Shown: positions 1 to 12,070 of the stretch, in pieces
Numbering within the stretch: the stretch's first letter is position 1
Layout: each line of letters opens with the position of its first letter
Source of the DNA: Pohlia nutans
Lineage: Eukaryota > Streptophyta > Bryopsida > Bryales > Mniaceae
Reading direction: 5' to 3'
DNA length: 64,000 nucleotides
Assembly: GCA_022496805.1 (NCBI GenBank)
Contig: CM040107.1
Span: forward strand, 9,568,501 to 9,632,500
Notes under the pieces: generated by a model
Told to the model about the DNA's origin: nothing
Seen by the model: the letters and a program-made list of their open reading frames with translations, nothing else
The model's database searches: none
Program-made: the position numbers and the translations under genes

Positions 1-2250
1 AAAGCAGTCGATACAAGCACGAAACCAATCGTCGCGAGACACGAAATGAGTCGTCACGAGTACTAGATTCTTGCTAGTAACTTCAACCCCATTGGATCCT
101 CATGGCTTGACCTCAGGTTTTGGAGTTTGGAATGGTCAGTGATCACTACCTCGTGGCGTGATAGAAATTCACATAGCTCATATCGGTTCAAGAATATTCC
201 TAGCGTTAGAATTTTTACGATATTCACAATACATATCAAGAATATCAAGAAGAGCAAAATGTGTGCGTCATATACTTACGTCTGCTTGTGGCCCTGCGCT
301 TGGAGAACTTGGATTGTTTGGCTCAGCTGATCTCGGTCTCGTCATCATGTTTCGATTCTAAAATATTCATGGTCAAAATCAAAATTTTCTTTCTTACAAA
401 GCAGGTTTGGTCCCCATTGAATGTTGAATTTGTAAATCTTCTGAAAACTTTCATACCTGTGATTCTAGATTGGTATCAGGTGGGTCAGGTAGCCTGGCAC
501 CAGCAGCCGTTGCTTTGGTCTTCCTCATTGGATCCTGCATTCAAGACCAGTAGAAACTCCCACTAGATATTAAACGATATCTCAATGTTCATACTTAAAA
601 AAACCAACACAATGTCCGCACAACAATCCACCATGACCCCTGCCTTATCGAGCTATATCGTACAATTGCCTAGATGGTGGCTTCAACTTACTTGAACGCC
701 ACGTGCGTGCCGATGACACGGCGGAAGGCAACTTGCAAAGAAGAATGACGAGAGTGGCCGCGTCGATGCGTAGTGAAAAGACAGCCAGAGACGCGCGGAG
801 ACAAGCGTCAAGACAGGATGGTGCAAGAAGCAAAGCACTAGCACGTGAATCCTTGACTGGGAATCCAGATCCTCGAGGCAGCAAGCGCGCGTGCGGCCAC
901 AGAACTAAAACCGTACCTCTGAACCCTAATGTCTCAGTGGAAGCTATGCGCGACCCTAACCCCTGCTATCCGAACCTAATTCCGATCCAGACCCTAACCC
1001 AGGTCCGGGCTTGACTAATGTTGGCCCAATTTCATGAATGCATCTAATAATATTCTCACTAGTCTTCAGTCGTTGATCGTTCATTAAAGTTTGGCATCTC
1101 ACAGATATAGAGAGTAGCACAATACGACACTAGGATCATAATACAAATGAGCAAAATAATTCTGAAATTTTTAAATACAAAGAAAATGAATCATTAATTG
1201 CAATGATATGCTTATGTGGCGATGAGAATAATTGTCCGTAATCGTTCATTCTAGAAGTGTAGACTCTATGATAGATCTAGACTCGAAATAACAAACTTCA
1301 AAACTCATATCATTGGATAATCTCTTACAAGCGATCTTGAAGCTAAGTCCTCGTTGCCTTTGACGACTTCGCTCGGTCCTTGTGTCGCGTCTTCAACAAC
1401 CACAAATTCTTGCAAACTCGCCAAATCGGTCACTACTTCTCCAGAAAAATCGATCCTCACTCCCACAAGATTTTCCTCAACTGTCAGTCGTCACATGTGT
1501 TTGGACAATCTCATCCTTGAACGTTGCAACTCACGTCTGCTCGAATATAGTACCCTCCCTCGTTTCTTTCTTTTCTTCTGTCCAACCGCGATCTCTGAGT
1601 TGATAGAACAAGTATCGTCCCGCATCTGCATAGATTAAACTCCAACATCCTTACATTCTAACATCCGCTTACACTAAAACTGTCATCACAAATGTCAGCA
1701 CACACTACGGTATCTGTGTTCCAGTCCTTGCAATCCATCAAACCGTCACAGCTATCTCAAAACTAGTTCTTCTTCTCACACTAACTCAAGCGGGCAAGAC
1801 ACTAGTTATTAATCATTCTAATTTCAAATATAGTTGAAATTCTATGATTGTCCTATATTAAGTAGAGTCCTATGTGGTCAATTACCCCAATATTTAGTAT
1901 CACAGCCGTTCACAAAAACTCCAATCTTCCATGTCAGGTGTCACTGACATACTCATCATATATATGCCTTTACGAATTACGGATGCTTGCTATAGACTGT
2001 AATTCCACGTTCTCTATATCCTGACTTCGCCGTCTTTGATTGCTCTATTTATCCTAGCCTAGGAGGTCGCAGCTTCAATGTTAATCATATTCACTGAACT
2101 CGGCGCTTACAGTTAGGATGACGTGCGCAACAACAACAGTTTAACTACGTGTTCTAATTTCTATATCTTATTTCATACTCTTGATTTCATTGCCTTTATC
2201 ACTACTGTTAACACTCGGAAATCTGTCGCCAGGAAATCTCAGTGAGAGTC
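1..2250. other. Non-genic left end
   Basis: I see no convincing gene here. The open frames are short, rich in Ser/Thr/Leu and have no recognisable motif. Around 935-1010 there are several CCTAACCC-like words that recall the plant telomere unit, but they are irregular and do not form an array. The stretch from 1040 to 2230 is AT-rich and featureless. Confidence 0.5.
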
Positions 2251-2724
2251 ATGGATGCTTTAGAAGATGGCAGCGTTGAGGATGTCCTCGACTTGGAAAC
2301 CATTAGAAGATTGACGATGCCAAGCGAAGAAGATTATCCCGTTGTGTCTAGAAATGGACGTTTGGTGCAGATGTCGAATCCCATCAACAGCTTGGAGGGT
2401 GCTGTGGAATTGTGGATGGGCGAATTCCCAAACTGTCAAGACTATGACATCAACCTCGCCATCATCTTGCTAGACAAAGATCGACTTCGATTCTACCGAG
2501 TCCCGTGTGGAATTTGGGACTCCCTCCCTCGACATCCTCTTGTCTGGAGGCTCATGTGGTCTCATTATGTTTGCAAACTGTTGAGACTCCCTGATCCTTG
2601 CAACCTCGAAAGCCAGGGTGTTCCAATTGTGCCAGAGGAGATTGCAACTGCCGTCCAAGAGTTCTTTGACAATGAACTAAAGCCTCCGTTCTGGGGTTCT
2701 GTTCCAAACACCATGCCCATCTAA
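2251..2724 (+). CDS. Small hypothetical protein, 157 aa
   Basis: This frame starts at ATG 2251 and ends with TAA. I do not recognise the family. The product is acidic at the N-terminus (MDALEDGSVEDVLDLE), has a central Trp-rich stretch (FYRVPCGIWDSLPRHPLVWRL, about residues 85-105) and ends with Pro-rich residues. Its codon use looks protein-like, without low complexity, which is why I accept it over the many other short frames. The bases just before the ATG (CTCAG then TGAGAGTC) could be a splice acceptor, so an upstream exon is possible. It lies about 0.7 kb ahead of the MULE-like gene on the same strand and may be an upstream part of that locus or an independent moss orphan. Confidence 0.45.
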   Translation: MDALEDGSVEDVLDLETIRRLTMPSEEDYPVVSRNGRLVQMSNPINSLEGAVELWMGEFPNCQDYDINLAIILLDKDRLRFYRVPCGIWDSLPRHPLVWRLMWSHYVCKLLRLPDPCNLESQGVPIVPEEIATAVQEFFDNELKPPFWGSVPNTMPI

Positions 2725-3420
2725 TTCTCCGCTCATTGAGTATATTTTTGAGCTACTTCAGTAGAAGCTTCAGCTTAGTTTTTTATGATTATAGTCAAAA
2801 TATCTTTGTACTTAGCATGAACTGTTATAAATATAAATTAATTAAAAATAACATACAGTTCATATTCTTTATTCAATTATCAATATGATACCGTGTGTCC
2901 TAGAAACTTTGTCTATAGTTCATATGGATCAGTCGTACAATAAGCTGAACTTTCACAAGTACTGTGTTCTCATAGTATAATCAAAGCTCAACAACGACTT
3001 CTTCACGTAAATACTATATCACTTTTTTCTGTATGACCAAGCCAACTCTGAATTAGAATCTTCCCACTCTCATTACATCCACTCATGAACGTTGAACTGC
3101 GAGCTGATGCATGTGGCAGACTACATTTTCTCTCTATTTTAATTAGCTTGCGCCGTATATCACTCTGACATTGTTTAGATTAGTCAATCGCCTAAGGTGA
3201 AAGTGATGTCAGTTGCAAGGCGGCTCCAATCTTAGACCTATCTCACCGTCCACTTTTAATTTCTACTATGACTCTGAATATAGTCACTCCCTAGGAAACG
3301 ACACCACTTTATATACTATACCCAAATTCATTGCCCCTCACAATCCATCTTCTCGTGTCTTCTTTGTTGATTTATTTCTCTTGCTTAACCAAGTAGTATC
3401 TCTCTAGCCCAATTTTTTCT
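2725..3420. other. Intergenic, AT-rich
   Basis: AT-rich spacer between the small gene and the MULE-like gene. I see no repeat, RNA gene or clear promoter. A TATA-like TTTATATACTA lies at about 3309, some 110 bases before the ATG at 3421, and could serve the downstream gene. Confidence 0.35.
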
Positions 3421-4715
3421 ATGGCCAGCATTTCTGTTAGAGGTGACGAGGTCCCATTAGTTCTACCCGTAGGTGAGACTGGCTTTGTCAAAGTCACCTC
3501 TAACCTTCTCTACATTAGGTTCGGTCTAGCAGAAAGCTCTATGATGGTCGAAGAAGAGGTCCTTGAGAAGTATGGAATAGTGAAAGAGGGCATTTTACAG
3601 TCTAGATGTGAAGATGACGAGGGTTTCTACTGGCTCCTCCATCCGGGTCAGTACAAAGCATACGGTCTTACCCCGCAGCAACTGGCTGCATCTACTGAAA
3701 TTATAGCCCCTTCCTCAGATACTTCCACTGTAGAGTTGCTTCACGCACGTCGTAATAGGAGGCAATTTGTAGATCCAACTCGTTCCGTTGCAGATATTAT
3801 GGTCAATCTTCGTAATGTGAAACGCGAGACTCTAGACCCCATCATTGAGTTGTCCAGTGAATCTGAGGGGAAACACCATCACTACCCTTGCAAATTCCAA
3901 ACTTGAATGAACCAGCTCCTTTTGTTGCGACTAAAGCTACTGTCTGCACCCCCGCTAATAGTTATCTCCCTCCTCATTCTCCCTCCCTCCTCTATATCGT
4001 AGTAGTTCACAGGATTGTCCTAGTGTTATGTAATGTCTGCGGAAGCTGTCTAGTGTTCGTGGCGCTCGTAATGAACTTGCTCAAATAGATTTTGATGGCA
4101 TCGAATATCACTAGGTGCAGTTCCTTCCCTCGCAGTTTGACGGAGATGTGGTCTTTGAGCTACCACCGATTTTTGGGCGTGTGCACTCTTCCGGAGCCCG
4201 GAGCGTAGAGGGAATGGACAAGCGTTATGATGGCCACACATGGTGCCGCACCACGACGTCCAACATCCACAACCCCTTCGGTTTGAAGTTCAGGAGGTCG
4301 GCGTGCGTTGGACACTTGCGTTGCGACAACGAAGACTGTGACTATCTTGCTAGAACGTATAAGAAGAATGAGACAGAGTGGACTGGTACAATTAACTTCC
4401 CGTTTGATGTTCGTCAAAGCCCTCCTCCGGAATCTTCCATTGCATGTAGAGTCTGCAAGAAAGCCCCTTCTTGTCGTGACTCTTGCACGGCCCGCGTGTA
4501 TTACATGCTCAATGTGAACGACAGGTCTCGTGCATGTATCCATTTGGGTTTCCATCGACATCCCGTCGCCGATGGACCGTGCAGAGAGTCCATGGAGACC
4601 ATCACCAACTTGATTGCATCGGAGGTGACGAAGACTCCCACCGCCAAGAACTCGGCCATCGCTCTTGCAGCTAGCAAGGAGTTCCTCGAGACGTTTCTTA
4701 TCCACAGTGGGCAGA

Positions 4716-4895
4716 ATACACTGTCGTGCATGAACTCGATCTTTGCATGCCGCTTCATCTCTAGAATTTGATCAATCTTGCCTTTGCCTTTGCCCTGAGC
4801 GCGAAAAGTGGCGATCATGTTCGGAACGTTCGGAGAGCTGAGCATGCGGAACTTGTCCATGACCTTGTCCAATTCCTGTCCTTGGAGCATCTCTT
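4716..4895 (-). other. Inverted coding segment inside the MULE-like gene
   Basis: On the plus strand the gene loses sense between about 4716 and 4895. On the minus strand the same stretch reads as good protein (ELDKVMDKFRMLSSPNVPNM, then a Lys-rich run and IDQILEMKRHAKIEFMHD). This is the charged helix expected between the Cys-rich domain and the RRMQPGGDL motif. The left edge sits in CCACAGTGGG, whose complement is CCCACTGTGG, so a short inverted match may mark the breakpoint. I infer a local inversion of about 170-180 bp. Confidence 0.6.
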
Positions 4896-5694
4896 TTGGG
4901 AAGAAACATCTCGAGGAGAAGAATGCAACCTGGAGGTGACCTCCAAAATTGCTTCGTCATGTTTGATCACGTAAAGAGAGTGAAGCCATCGACCACCATT
5001 GCCTGCCATGTTTATGACTCTACCTACTGCAAGGTGATGACCATCGATGTCTGCGATATGCAAACGGAAGGCACTGAGGGACAACTTATATTTTGGCGTT
5101 GCCTGAACAAAGTGATGGAAAACAATGGCGTACCAAATCCAAACTTCAAAGGTTTCATGTGCGACAGCGCACAAGCAAACTTCAATGCAGTTTGCATTGT
5201 CTATGGCTCAGGCAATCCTGCCGTGCCTATGGTAGACCGTGAAAGGACTTGTCTATTCCACTGGGCAACGAGCATGCATAAGCACACTGAGAAGCTGATC
5301 GCCAAGAACCTCCAGAATCAGCACATCAGGCTTTGCAAACAATATAAAGATGCCCAATCAATGGACAAAGCTGACAGGATGTACCTCGAGTTGAGAGCGT
5401 GGTGGTACTCTTCCGGTGCTGCTTCAGAAGATGCGATTTGCGAGCTTGAAGATTGGCTGGCCTTTTGGCATTTTCGCTACCGTCAATGGGGTGGTTTCAT
5501 GGAAACGGTAAAACATCAAAAGCACCCTTTCATTTCACGTGGATGTTGAGAATATGTTGTAGTCCCTCGATGTCGATGGTCCTTCCCCCGTAATTGCCTT
5601 CATGTTGACGGGGTCAAGTACTGACCCCTCGAGCCCGACGGTTGCTTGGATACCTACCACTATACATAAATTTAGATGACCAAAGGGCACTTAG

Positions 5695-5724
5695 AAAATA
5701 GCCGTCGGCCCCGACGGCTATTTT
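5695..5724. repeat. Perfect hairpin inside the MULE-like intron
   Basis: Two 14-base arms (AAAATAGCCGTCGG and its exact complement) flank a two-base CC loop. The hairpin lies in the middle of the 410-bp intron 5508-5917, in AT-rich sequence. It could be the end of a small inserted element or an RNA hairpin; I see no terminal repeats at the intron edges. Confidence 0.85.
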
Positions 5725-7297
5725 TCTTAAATATATATATTTTATTTTTTTCGCAAATCAGAGTAAAAAAATAGAAATTGAGTAAAAAGAAAATTCCTTC
5801 AAACGTGATTTTTTATACATCTATCACCCCAACGTAATTATTATTAAAACTTTCCTAAACCGTGAGATCAAAATTGTTTTGTACAATAAAATAAATTGGG
5901 TGATGCCATTTCTGCAGAATCTTACCGCAGATGAACTAGCAGACATCCCAACATGCAACCTTGCAGAGACCGTTCACAACAAGTGGATGCAAGCCTCCGA
6001 GAAGCAAGGCTCGGACCTCTTTGTCGCCACCACCAATGATTGGGCACGTGCATTCATGCATATGACCAACTACAGAACATTTCTATGTGGAGGTCCCTCT
6101 GGAACTGGTCCGTCCAAGCACAATCTAAAACTGAAGAGGGCTATGGCATCCCATGACGGCAAGAAGATCGCCGAAGCAATTAACAACATGCTTGGGGCTG
6201 CGGAGGTTTCTACACGAGTTCCACACTTGGAAGGGGAAGAGGTGTTTGGATTGTCCAAGAGAGAGCTCGACATGCCAGTGGGTTGCGAGGGAGATTCTCA
6301 TCGCCCTGACAAGGTGAACTTCTTGCATCCACGTGTCCAAACACGATCTGCCTCCGCTAGAATGAACTCGGAGCAATCACCAAGATATACTTCTTCGATT
6401 CCATTCACAACTAGGGTGTTGGAGACTGACTGTGACACTTCAAAATGGCATATTGCAAGGATGTCACACAAGTCCAGAAAGCAGTGTCACGCAGTGCAAG
6501 CGGGGAATGGCAACAAGTGCAAGATGTTGATTGTGAAGGGCGGAAAGGCTACAGCTGCCCCAACCTACCGAGGGACTAGGACGGAGTACAAAGGGACTAA
6601 ACCTCAGACGGCTGAGTTCTGGTTCTGTCCTGACCAAATCGCACGATGTGTCATGGGTCCGAAGCGCTTCTTTGTCATAGATCGCTCGGAACTCCCGGAC
6701 GTTTGGCCCGTCCTCTCTGGTACAAACCTCACGCGTTCGGAGATCTTAGAGCTCCAGGAGGCCGGGTTTTGTCTGCAGTCCACTACAGCCCTTTCGCCTC
6801 GACGCCTCTTTACGACCTCGAAAGTGTTTGAGCCGGTGCTCTGGACTCACCCACGGCGATTGCATGCTGACAGAGTCCCGTCATCTCGAAACGGCAAAAA
6901 GGTGCGTCGGAACACCAAGGCTCCCACGGAAGCTCACCGCAATCAATGGGAGAGTGCACGAAACGTCAAGGCGAATATTCTCCTCGTGAACCTACTCCCC
7001 TATCCTGGGCTTGGTGCCATCATCGTACTCCAGTCCGGGGTGGAGCCCGATGATAATTTGTACAATATCACATTGTGCAATTTTCCGTCATGTACGTGCC
7101 CTCATTACGCCAGCATGAACTCTGCAGCTGTTGGGAGGCGTGGCCAGTACGTCAACTGCAAACACCATTACTATATCTTTCGTTTCTTTTGCAAGCTAGA
7201 CTATAAAGTTGACACGTACATCCATGCCCCTACTCTCAGCTTGGATGAGGTTAAAAATATTTTGCTAGCAGCTGGAATCATCAAGACCGAGGAATGA

Positions 7298-7869
7298 AGA
7301 ATGAGGACCAGTCTATGTTTAGACGTGGAGACTAGAACTAGTTGCAATATCTTCCTACTTAGAATAGCTGATGCCCTATATTGAATTGGTTGAAGTACTT
7401 GCATGATAACTTTGTCCACTATAACTATGTATTAGAAAAAAATCAAAAAATAAAATACTACATATAGATCCACATGTTATCTTTCCGGACTTTGTCTCTT
7501 TTGAAAAGCTCACGTGATGGGGTTTAGTTTCACCCATGTACCCTATAATTTTCCACCTCTTTACCCTAAAACTTTAACATTGAACTACTCTAAGTAGTAA
7601 CCCACGGTTATAGGTGCAGCGGTCATAGGGTACCAAAATTAACTATTATTAGTAAAAATCCTTAAAATAGTATTTTATTTTCTAAAATTAGTGTCATTTT
7701 TAAAATTCAGATGGATCCTATGCTCTAGGCTCTCCAAATCCCCGCTCTCCAGACTTGGGCTCTTCTCTCTAGGCTCGCACGGTAGCGTCGCTGGTCCTGT
7801 GGGCATCAAGTCATTGACATTACGAACGGACACTCTATTCACGCCGACCTTTTCTTTAGGGTCGGTGTT

Positions 7870-7966
<97 letters not shown>

Positions 7967-8180
7967 TAATCCAATTATGTTCAGACAAAGTTTTGTTTAT
8001 TTTTCGCATTTTATTAACTAGTCTTCATTTCTTTAGATGTCAACAATATACTTTATACCACTTTTTTATTCTTTCAGCGTTTATTGGAAAAGTATTTTCT
8101 ACCGACCCTGCCTTCCACGTATTGTATGTATATGCATATACATATATATGCAGACATATGTACATACATATACCTCTATA
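7298..8180. other. Intergenic with (ATCT)n microsatellite
   Basis: Non-genic spacer after the MULE-like gene. It contains a pure (CTAT)n run at 7871-7964, about 23 units, followed by AT-rich sequence and an alternating (TACATA/TATGCA)n tract at 8125-8180 into which the next element has inserted. Confidence 0.8.
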
Positions 8181-8182
8181 TA

Positions 8183-8421
8183 CTCCCTCCGTCCCAAAGT
8201 TATTGTCATGTTTGAGAGTCAAGTTCGAAAGTGCTTTTTAAAGTAGGTGAAAAAAATAATTCCTTGTGGCTAAAATTATTTAGGTTGCAATGAACACATG
8301 CAATGTTCTTCAATCATTCTGGTGACATAATTTGGAACCTTTTTTACAATATGATCAACGATATAGGCTCAAAGAAATACCATGAAAACAAGTTGGATCC
8401 TAAACTTTGGGACCGAGGGAG
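8183..8421. mobile_element. Stowaway-type MITE with TA target duplication
   Basis: The left end reads CTCCCTCCGTCCCAAAGTT and the right end is its imperfect complement, AACTTTGGGACCGAGGGAG. Both ends are flanked by TA (8181-8182 and 8422-8423). This terminus and the TA duplication are the hallmark of Stowaway MITEs, mobilised by Tc1/mariner transposases in plants. The element is 239 bp with no coding capacity. It sits within an ATGTAT-rich tract that continues on both sides. The one mismatch between the termini suggests modest age. Confidence 0.92.
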
Positions 8422-8523
8422 TACATACATACACGCATGTATATACGAATGTATATACGTATGCATATACATGCATGTATGTATATGCATGTGTATGCGC
8501 TCGGGCAGCAGGAGTTTTTTTCT

Positions 8524-8834
8524 GAGCTGTGTGTGAGGCGATTGGTTAATGCTTCCAGATTGAATCTCTTCCAATTGTGTGTTGATTACTCCAGCAACAT
8601 ATCTTTTGGATTGGCTCTCTTACCAATTGTAATTCAGCACTGACATGACCTCCCAATTGATACCAGATTCCTTCAATCTTAGAAAATATTCTCTTTTATC
8701 AATTGTCTACCAACATTCTCTCTTCACATTCACTCAATTGGTTAATCACTCACTCACACAACGTTCTCACCAATTGCTCACTTCAATTAACACTCCCAGA
8801 CAAATCCATTAACCAATCGCCTCACACACAGCTC
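8524..8834. repeat. Pair of perfect 28-bp inverted repeats
   Basis: The 28 bases at 8524-8551 (starting GAGCTGTGTGTGAGG) recur exactly in reverse complement at 8807-8834, enclosing about 255 bp. The perfect match stands out beside the diverged repeats nearby. It could be a small foldback element of 311 bp or a recent inverted duplication. I cannot identify a target duplication. Confidence 0.8.
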
Positions 8835-9660
8835 AAATTCTCTCCAATTGATATTTTCCACACTTTATTAGCACGCATCTCCAGATAAAAAATTTCCAAT
8901 TGACTCTAATCAGTCTCTCACCATTCAACTCAGGTTCTCATCCTATTGCAAGTTTTCCTCTCAATTGCATACACACAATTAATTTTTATCTTCATTCTTT
9001 AACACTCCACTGGTTTCACAATTCACCCAATTGATTCACATTCAGTCACTCTATCTCTTTTACTTTTGTACTTTGTTCAACTACCAATTGGATTATACAT
9101 TCTCCAATTGATTAATCTCAACTTTTACACTCTCTTTTCCAATTCAATTTAATTCTTTTTATATTTTTGGAATAAAATTCCAATTGTTAATCTGCCTCTT
9201 TCTACAGTCCAATCACTCACAACAATCACTCACAATTTCCAATTGCAAGCACATTCAATTACACATTAATTTCTCCACACCAGTTTCTCAATCACACACA
9301 AATCTCCAATTTCCATACAATGAATCACACACTTCCCACAATTTCAAATCACACACAATTAATACAATTTCACAGTTCCAATTGTTCCAAAACTATTTTC
9401 TATTACACAAATCATTCACAAAACACAATTGTTTTACTTCCTCAAGCGGGAGGAGCTTCCTGCTCAACTTGCAAGGAAAAGATTGAGAACACCAATCGGC
9501 ATTCTCCTTCTAATTACCCATCGGCTACACATCGACCTAACTACCCTGAACCTATTGGAATCCAGATTGGGAAATCTATTGGTAACATAACCTATTTACA
9601 CTACTCATTCCAAAACCAATTGATAAGATCATCTTTTTACACTGCAGACTACTCAATCGG
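8565..9660. repeat. Block saturated with the palindrome CAATTG
   Basis: CAATTG occurs about 18 times in roughly 1.1 kb, usually as CCAATTG, for example near 8573, 8620, 8653, 8697, 8734, 8770, 8841, 8895, 8963, 9028, 9083, 9101, 9180, 9239, 9376, 9424 and 9610. Around one copy would be expected by chance. The sequence between copies is Cys/Thr-codon-like CACTC/TCACA low-complexity DNA without a gene. The block ends abruptly at about 9660. Confidence 0.75.
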
Positions 9661-10242
9661 CTAAATTCAAAATTAAAATGAGTTCACAGTCATGGAAATC
9701 ATTGGACAATTAGCAACCATAATTTGAACTTCTAAGTAATCCTAAGCGAGCCATGCCACATACATGGATACCATGGACATCAGGAACATCAGGGACATCG
9801 GGAATATGAGGCAATCAACATCATTGATCTAATCAGCCTCCAAGCAGCCTCTAATTACATAGACCCCTGTATGTGCCATGGACGCCATGAATGCCATGAT
9901 AATTGGGCACTCAACTTCCATGATCAACCCCGCATCAATAGGACAGCGCCGCCACATTCCACGCTAGGCTTTCAAAAGCCTATGTCAGCCGCCAAAACCA
10001 TCCCCTGGCCCTCATGTCATCCCATGCCACCACCACAACTTCAAATTCAGAGCCCATTTTCACAGCTCTCACTTCTCCCATCCACTTGCGCATTCTGCTA
10101 TTTTGCTTCACTGTCTCTCTCCTCCCATTTCATTCCAAGTTTCCAAGTTCTCTTCTAGGCGTCCCCCTTCTCAGCTGTCTTCGCTTCTCTCTTGCTACAC
10201 CTCGCATTTCTCTTTCTAGTATTCTTGGAAATCCTAGACGCC
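9661..10242. other. 5' flank of the first coiled-coil gene
   Basis: Pyrimidine-rich leader-like sequence with repeated CCATGGAC/GCCATGAT and CATCAGGAACATC words around 9750-9900. I see no open gene. The CT-rich run at 10060-10235 immediately precedes the ATG at 10243 and is probably the 5' untranslated region. Confidence 0.4.
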
Positions 10243-11581
10243 ATGGATGCCACTAACGAGCGCAATGCAATCTTCATTCCCCGCATGGTGCGGGAATAGA
10301 AGCGCAAACCTGATGGCGCCTGGGTGACCTGCACCAATCTGATCAGATACTGGACGCAGTTGACGGGGACCGTGGACATCGCACGCTGCGAGGCGTTCTT
10401 GAAATCCATGGCAGAGCGCACTCACGATGAGGAAAATCCCTCGGGCATTGTGGATGGCGTGTTGGTATAGTACTCATAGCGGTACCTTGCCCACTTTTTT
10501 GGCTGGGATGGCACCAGAGTCACGGAGTGGAATGCAAGGTGCGCCACTCCCAAGCCGAATGTTGAGGAGGCGGCCAAGGATCTCCAACCAAAGTCGGCCG
10601 GCATGTATGATGTCTTCACTCTGGGGGCAGTTATGAACGAACTATAGTGTGCTAGGATGCGTGGTACTCTCAGCCAGATATTTTTCCTGAATGACTGCGG
10701 TAGTATTCTACCGAGGCACCTTTGTGTTTTATTGCTGGCAAATCAAGGGGAGAAAATCAACTCAGGTGTTCTCCTCGATGATAATTTCCGTTTCCTACTG
10801 CGTGGAAACCGTAGAAGGCAGGATTACCAGAGCCCCGTCGGGCCATTTCTTACGCAATACATTGCCCAATTCTATGCGTTCCAGAAGGAACACAATCGGC
10901 CACCACGTATGGGCACATTCTTGGATGTCCAGAGGGAGCACGGAAACACCGCAGCAGCAGCCGCACCGCGAGACCCTGCTGTCCCAGGACCAAGCAAGAA
11001 GCCGCACGACAATGCTGTGCATTTGGGGGGGGGAAACTAGTTAAAGCTGGGGACCTCATGCCACTCAATTCCGTGAACAGACCACGGCGATGGTCGCGTG
11101 TGTGGAGCAAATGCTCCAATTTGTGCTTTTGGCCGTGCAGGATCGCATGGTGCTCAGGACGCAGCAACATGAGATAGAAGAACGTACCAAGCGCAAGGTA
11201 GCCCAGGCAGTCCAAGCCGCCCAAGCACGCGCCAAAAAAGCGGTGGACGAAGCGCGTGATAAATTCCACCACCAATTGAATGAGGCCTATCAGACCATCA
11301 CCAACTTTAGAAACCACGTCACGAACTTGGAGTTGGAGCTGTCCACGGCGCAGGAGTAGATGGACGCGATAGCTTAGGAGAAGACCTTGGCGATAGAGAC
11401 AGCTCAACGACAAGAGCAGCAGAATGTTCAAGTCCTGGCGAGGTGCAGAACCGTAAATGAGGCGCTGGCACAAGGCACCAGCTCTCAATCCTCTGCGCCC
11501 AGGGATACCGAGGAGTTCGCTTGCCTGCAACAGCTGCGAGTAGAAGTGGAGAACGCCAGGCAGAATTAGAAGACCAACAAG
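10243..11581 (+). pseudogene. Coiled-coil, gag-like gene 1 with many in-frame TAG codons
   Basis: From ATG 10243 one frame runs through TAG at 10297, 10468, 10477 and 10645 to TAG 11038. After a frame change in or after a nine-G run (about 11026-11060) a second frame continues through TAG at 11357, 11375 and 11567 to a donor AAG|GTAAAT at 11581/11582. No TAA or TGA interrupts either part. Domains: N-terminal globular part (FLKSMAERTHDEENPSG, then HFFGWDGTRVTEWNARC); a conserved middle (INSGVLLDDNFRFLLRG to QYIAQFYAFQKEHNRPP) that resembles the middle of the next gene; and a long coiled coil rich in Ala, Glu and Gln (about 11090-11570). An Ala/Pro linker separates them. I know no function. A further exon at 13156-13386 is possible (phase fits, first codons Pro-TAG-Leu). 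Its layout recalls a retroelement gag or a moss orphan family. Confidence 0.6.
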
Positions 11582-11699
11582 GTAAATTGGGCCTAACATG
11601 CTGCTCTAGTCATGGCCACCAATGCATACAGAATTCTTTAGGCAAATCCGCCACAAACAGCAGTTCCGCCCCCAAAAATTTTGGAGACATGCGTGGATG

Positions 11700-12070
11700 C
11701 ATCAGGAATTTCAGACCCCACTGATTCTGCACGATTTCAGTGCGTTTATCGTTAAACACTGATTCCGCACGTCATACGTGCATTTAGAAGTGTCGTTATC
11801 GTAAAGAAGTGACATGCATTACTAAGATGTCGATGCAGTGTCTTTTCAATGATTATGACAAAAGTGTTGTTTCCGCACGAAAGTCGTGCTTGACGGAATC
11901 CGTGCGTTAATCGTGTATTTACATTACATGGCTAATAAGACACGGATAACATGCGGTTTTAGTTAATGCGGATTCAGTATCGTATACGTATCATATTAAT
12001 GCCATTTACTATATTCGTGCGATTTCAGTATCTATTATAATGCAAATTATTTTCGTACGACATCCGTGTA
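11700..12070. repeat. GCACG/CGTGC-rich degenerate repeat
   Basis: Words such as CCGCACG, CGTGC, ATCGT and TCAGT recur every 20-60 bases (11730, 11768, 11782, 11870, 11886, 11900, 12015). Several pair as short hairpins, for example CCGCACGTCATACGTGC. No gene is visible. It lies just after the splice donor of the coiled-coil gene and may be intronic. Confidence 0.4.

Larger units (their letters stand above)
3421..7297 (+). pseudogene. MULE-like gene with C-terminal SWIM zinc finger, disrupted
   Basis: I recognise a moss multicopy family related to MULE transposases and FAR1-like genes. Pieces in order: N-terminal domain from ATG 3421 (MASISVRGDEVPLVLPVGET); a Cys-rich domain at about 4115-4700; the transposase-like core at 4896-5507 (MFDHVKRV, DSTYCKVMTI, FKGFMCDSAQANFNAV, then a Trp-rich helix); and a C-terminal part at 5918-7297 ending in a SWIM finger, CTCPH near 7097 and NCKHHYYIF near 7159. 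A clean phase-0 GT-AG intron runs 5508-5917. Damage: a one-base loss in the G run near 3868, an in-frame TAG at 4112-4114 and an inverted segment at about 4716-4895. The final frame of 460 codons is open. Related proteins probably bind DNA in the nucleus. This copy cannot make one continuous product as written; whether it derives from a mobile element or a domesticated gene is unresolved. Confidence 0.75.

Noticed and set aside
900..1012. Interstitial telomere repeat
   Set aside because: CCTAACCC words are irregular and few; no TTTAGGG array.
7691..8246. Proteins across the ATCT and TATACA tracts
   Set aside because: Translated microsatellite only.
10850..11599. Minus-strand frame of 249 codons
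   Set aside because: Shadow of the coiled coil of gene 1; Leu-rich reading of GAG/CAG-rich sense codons.
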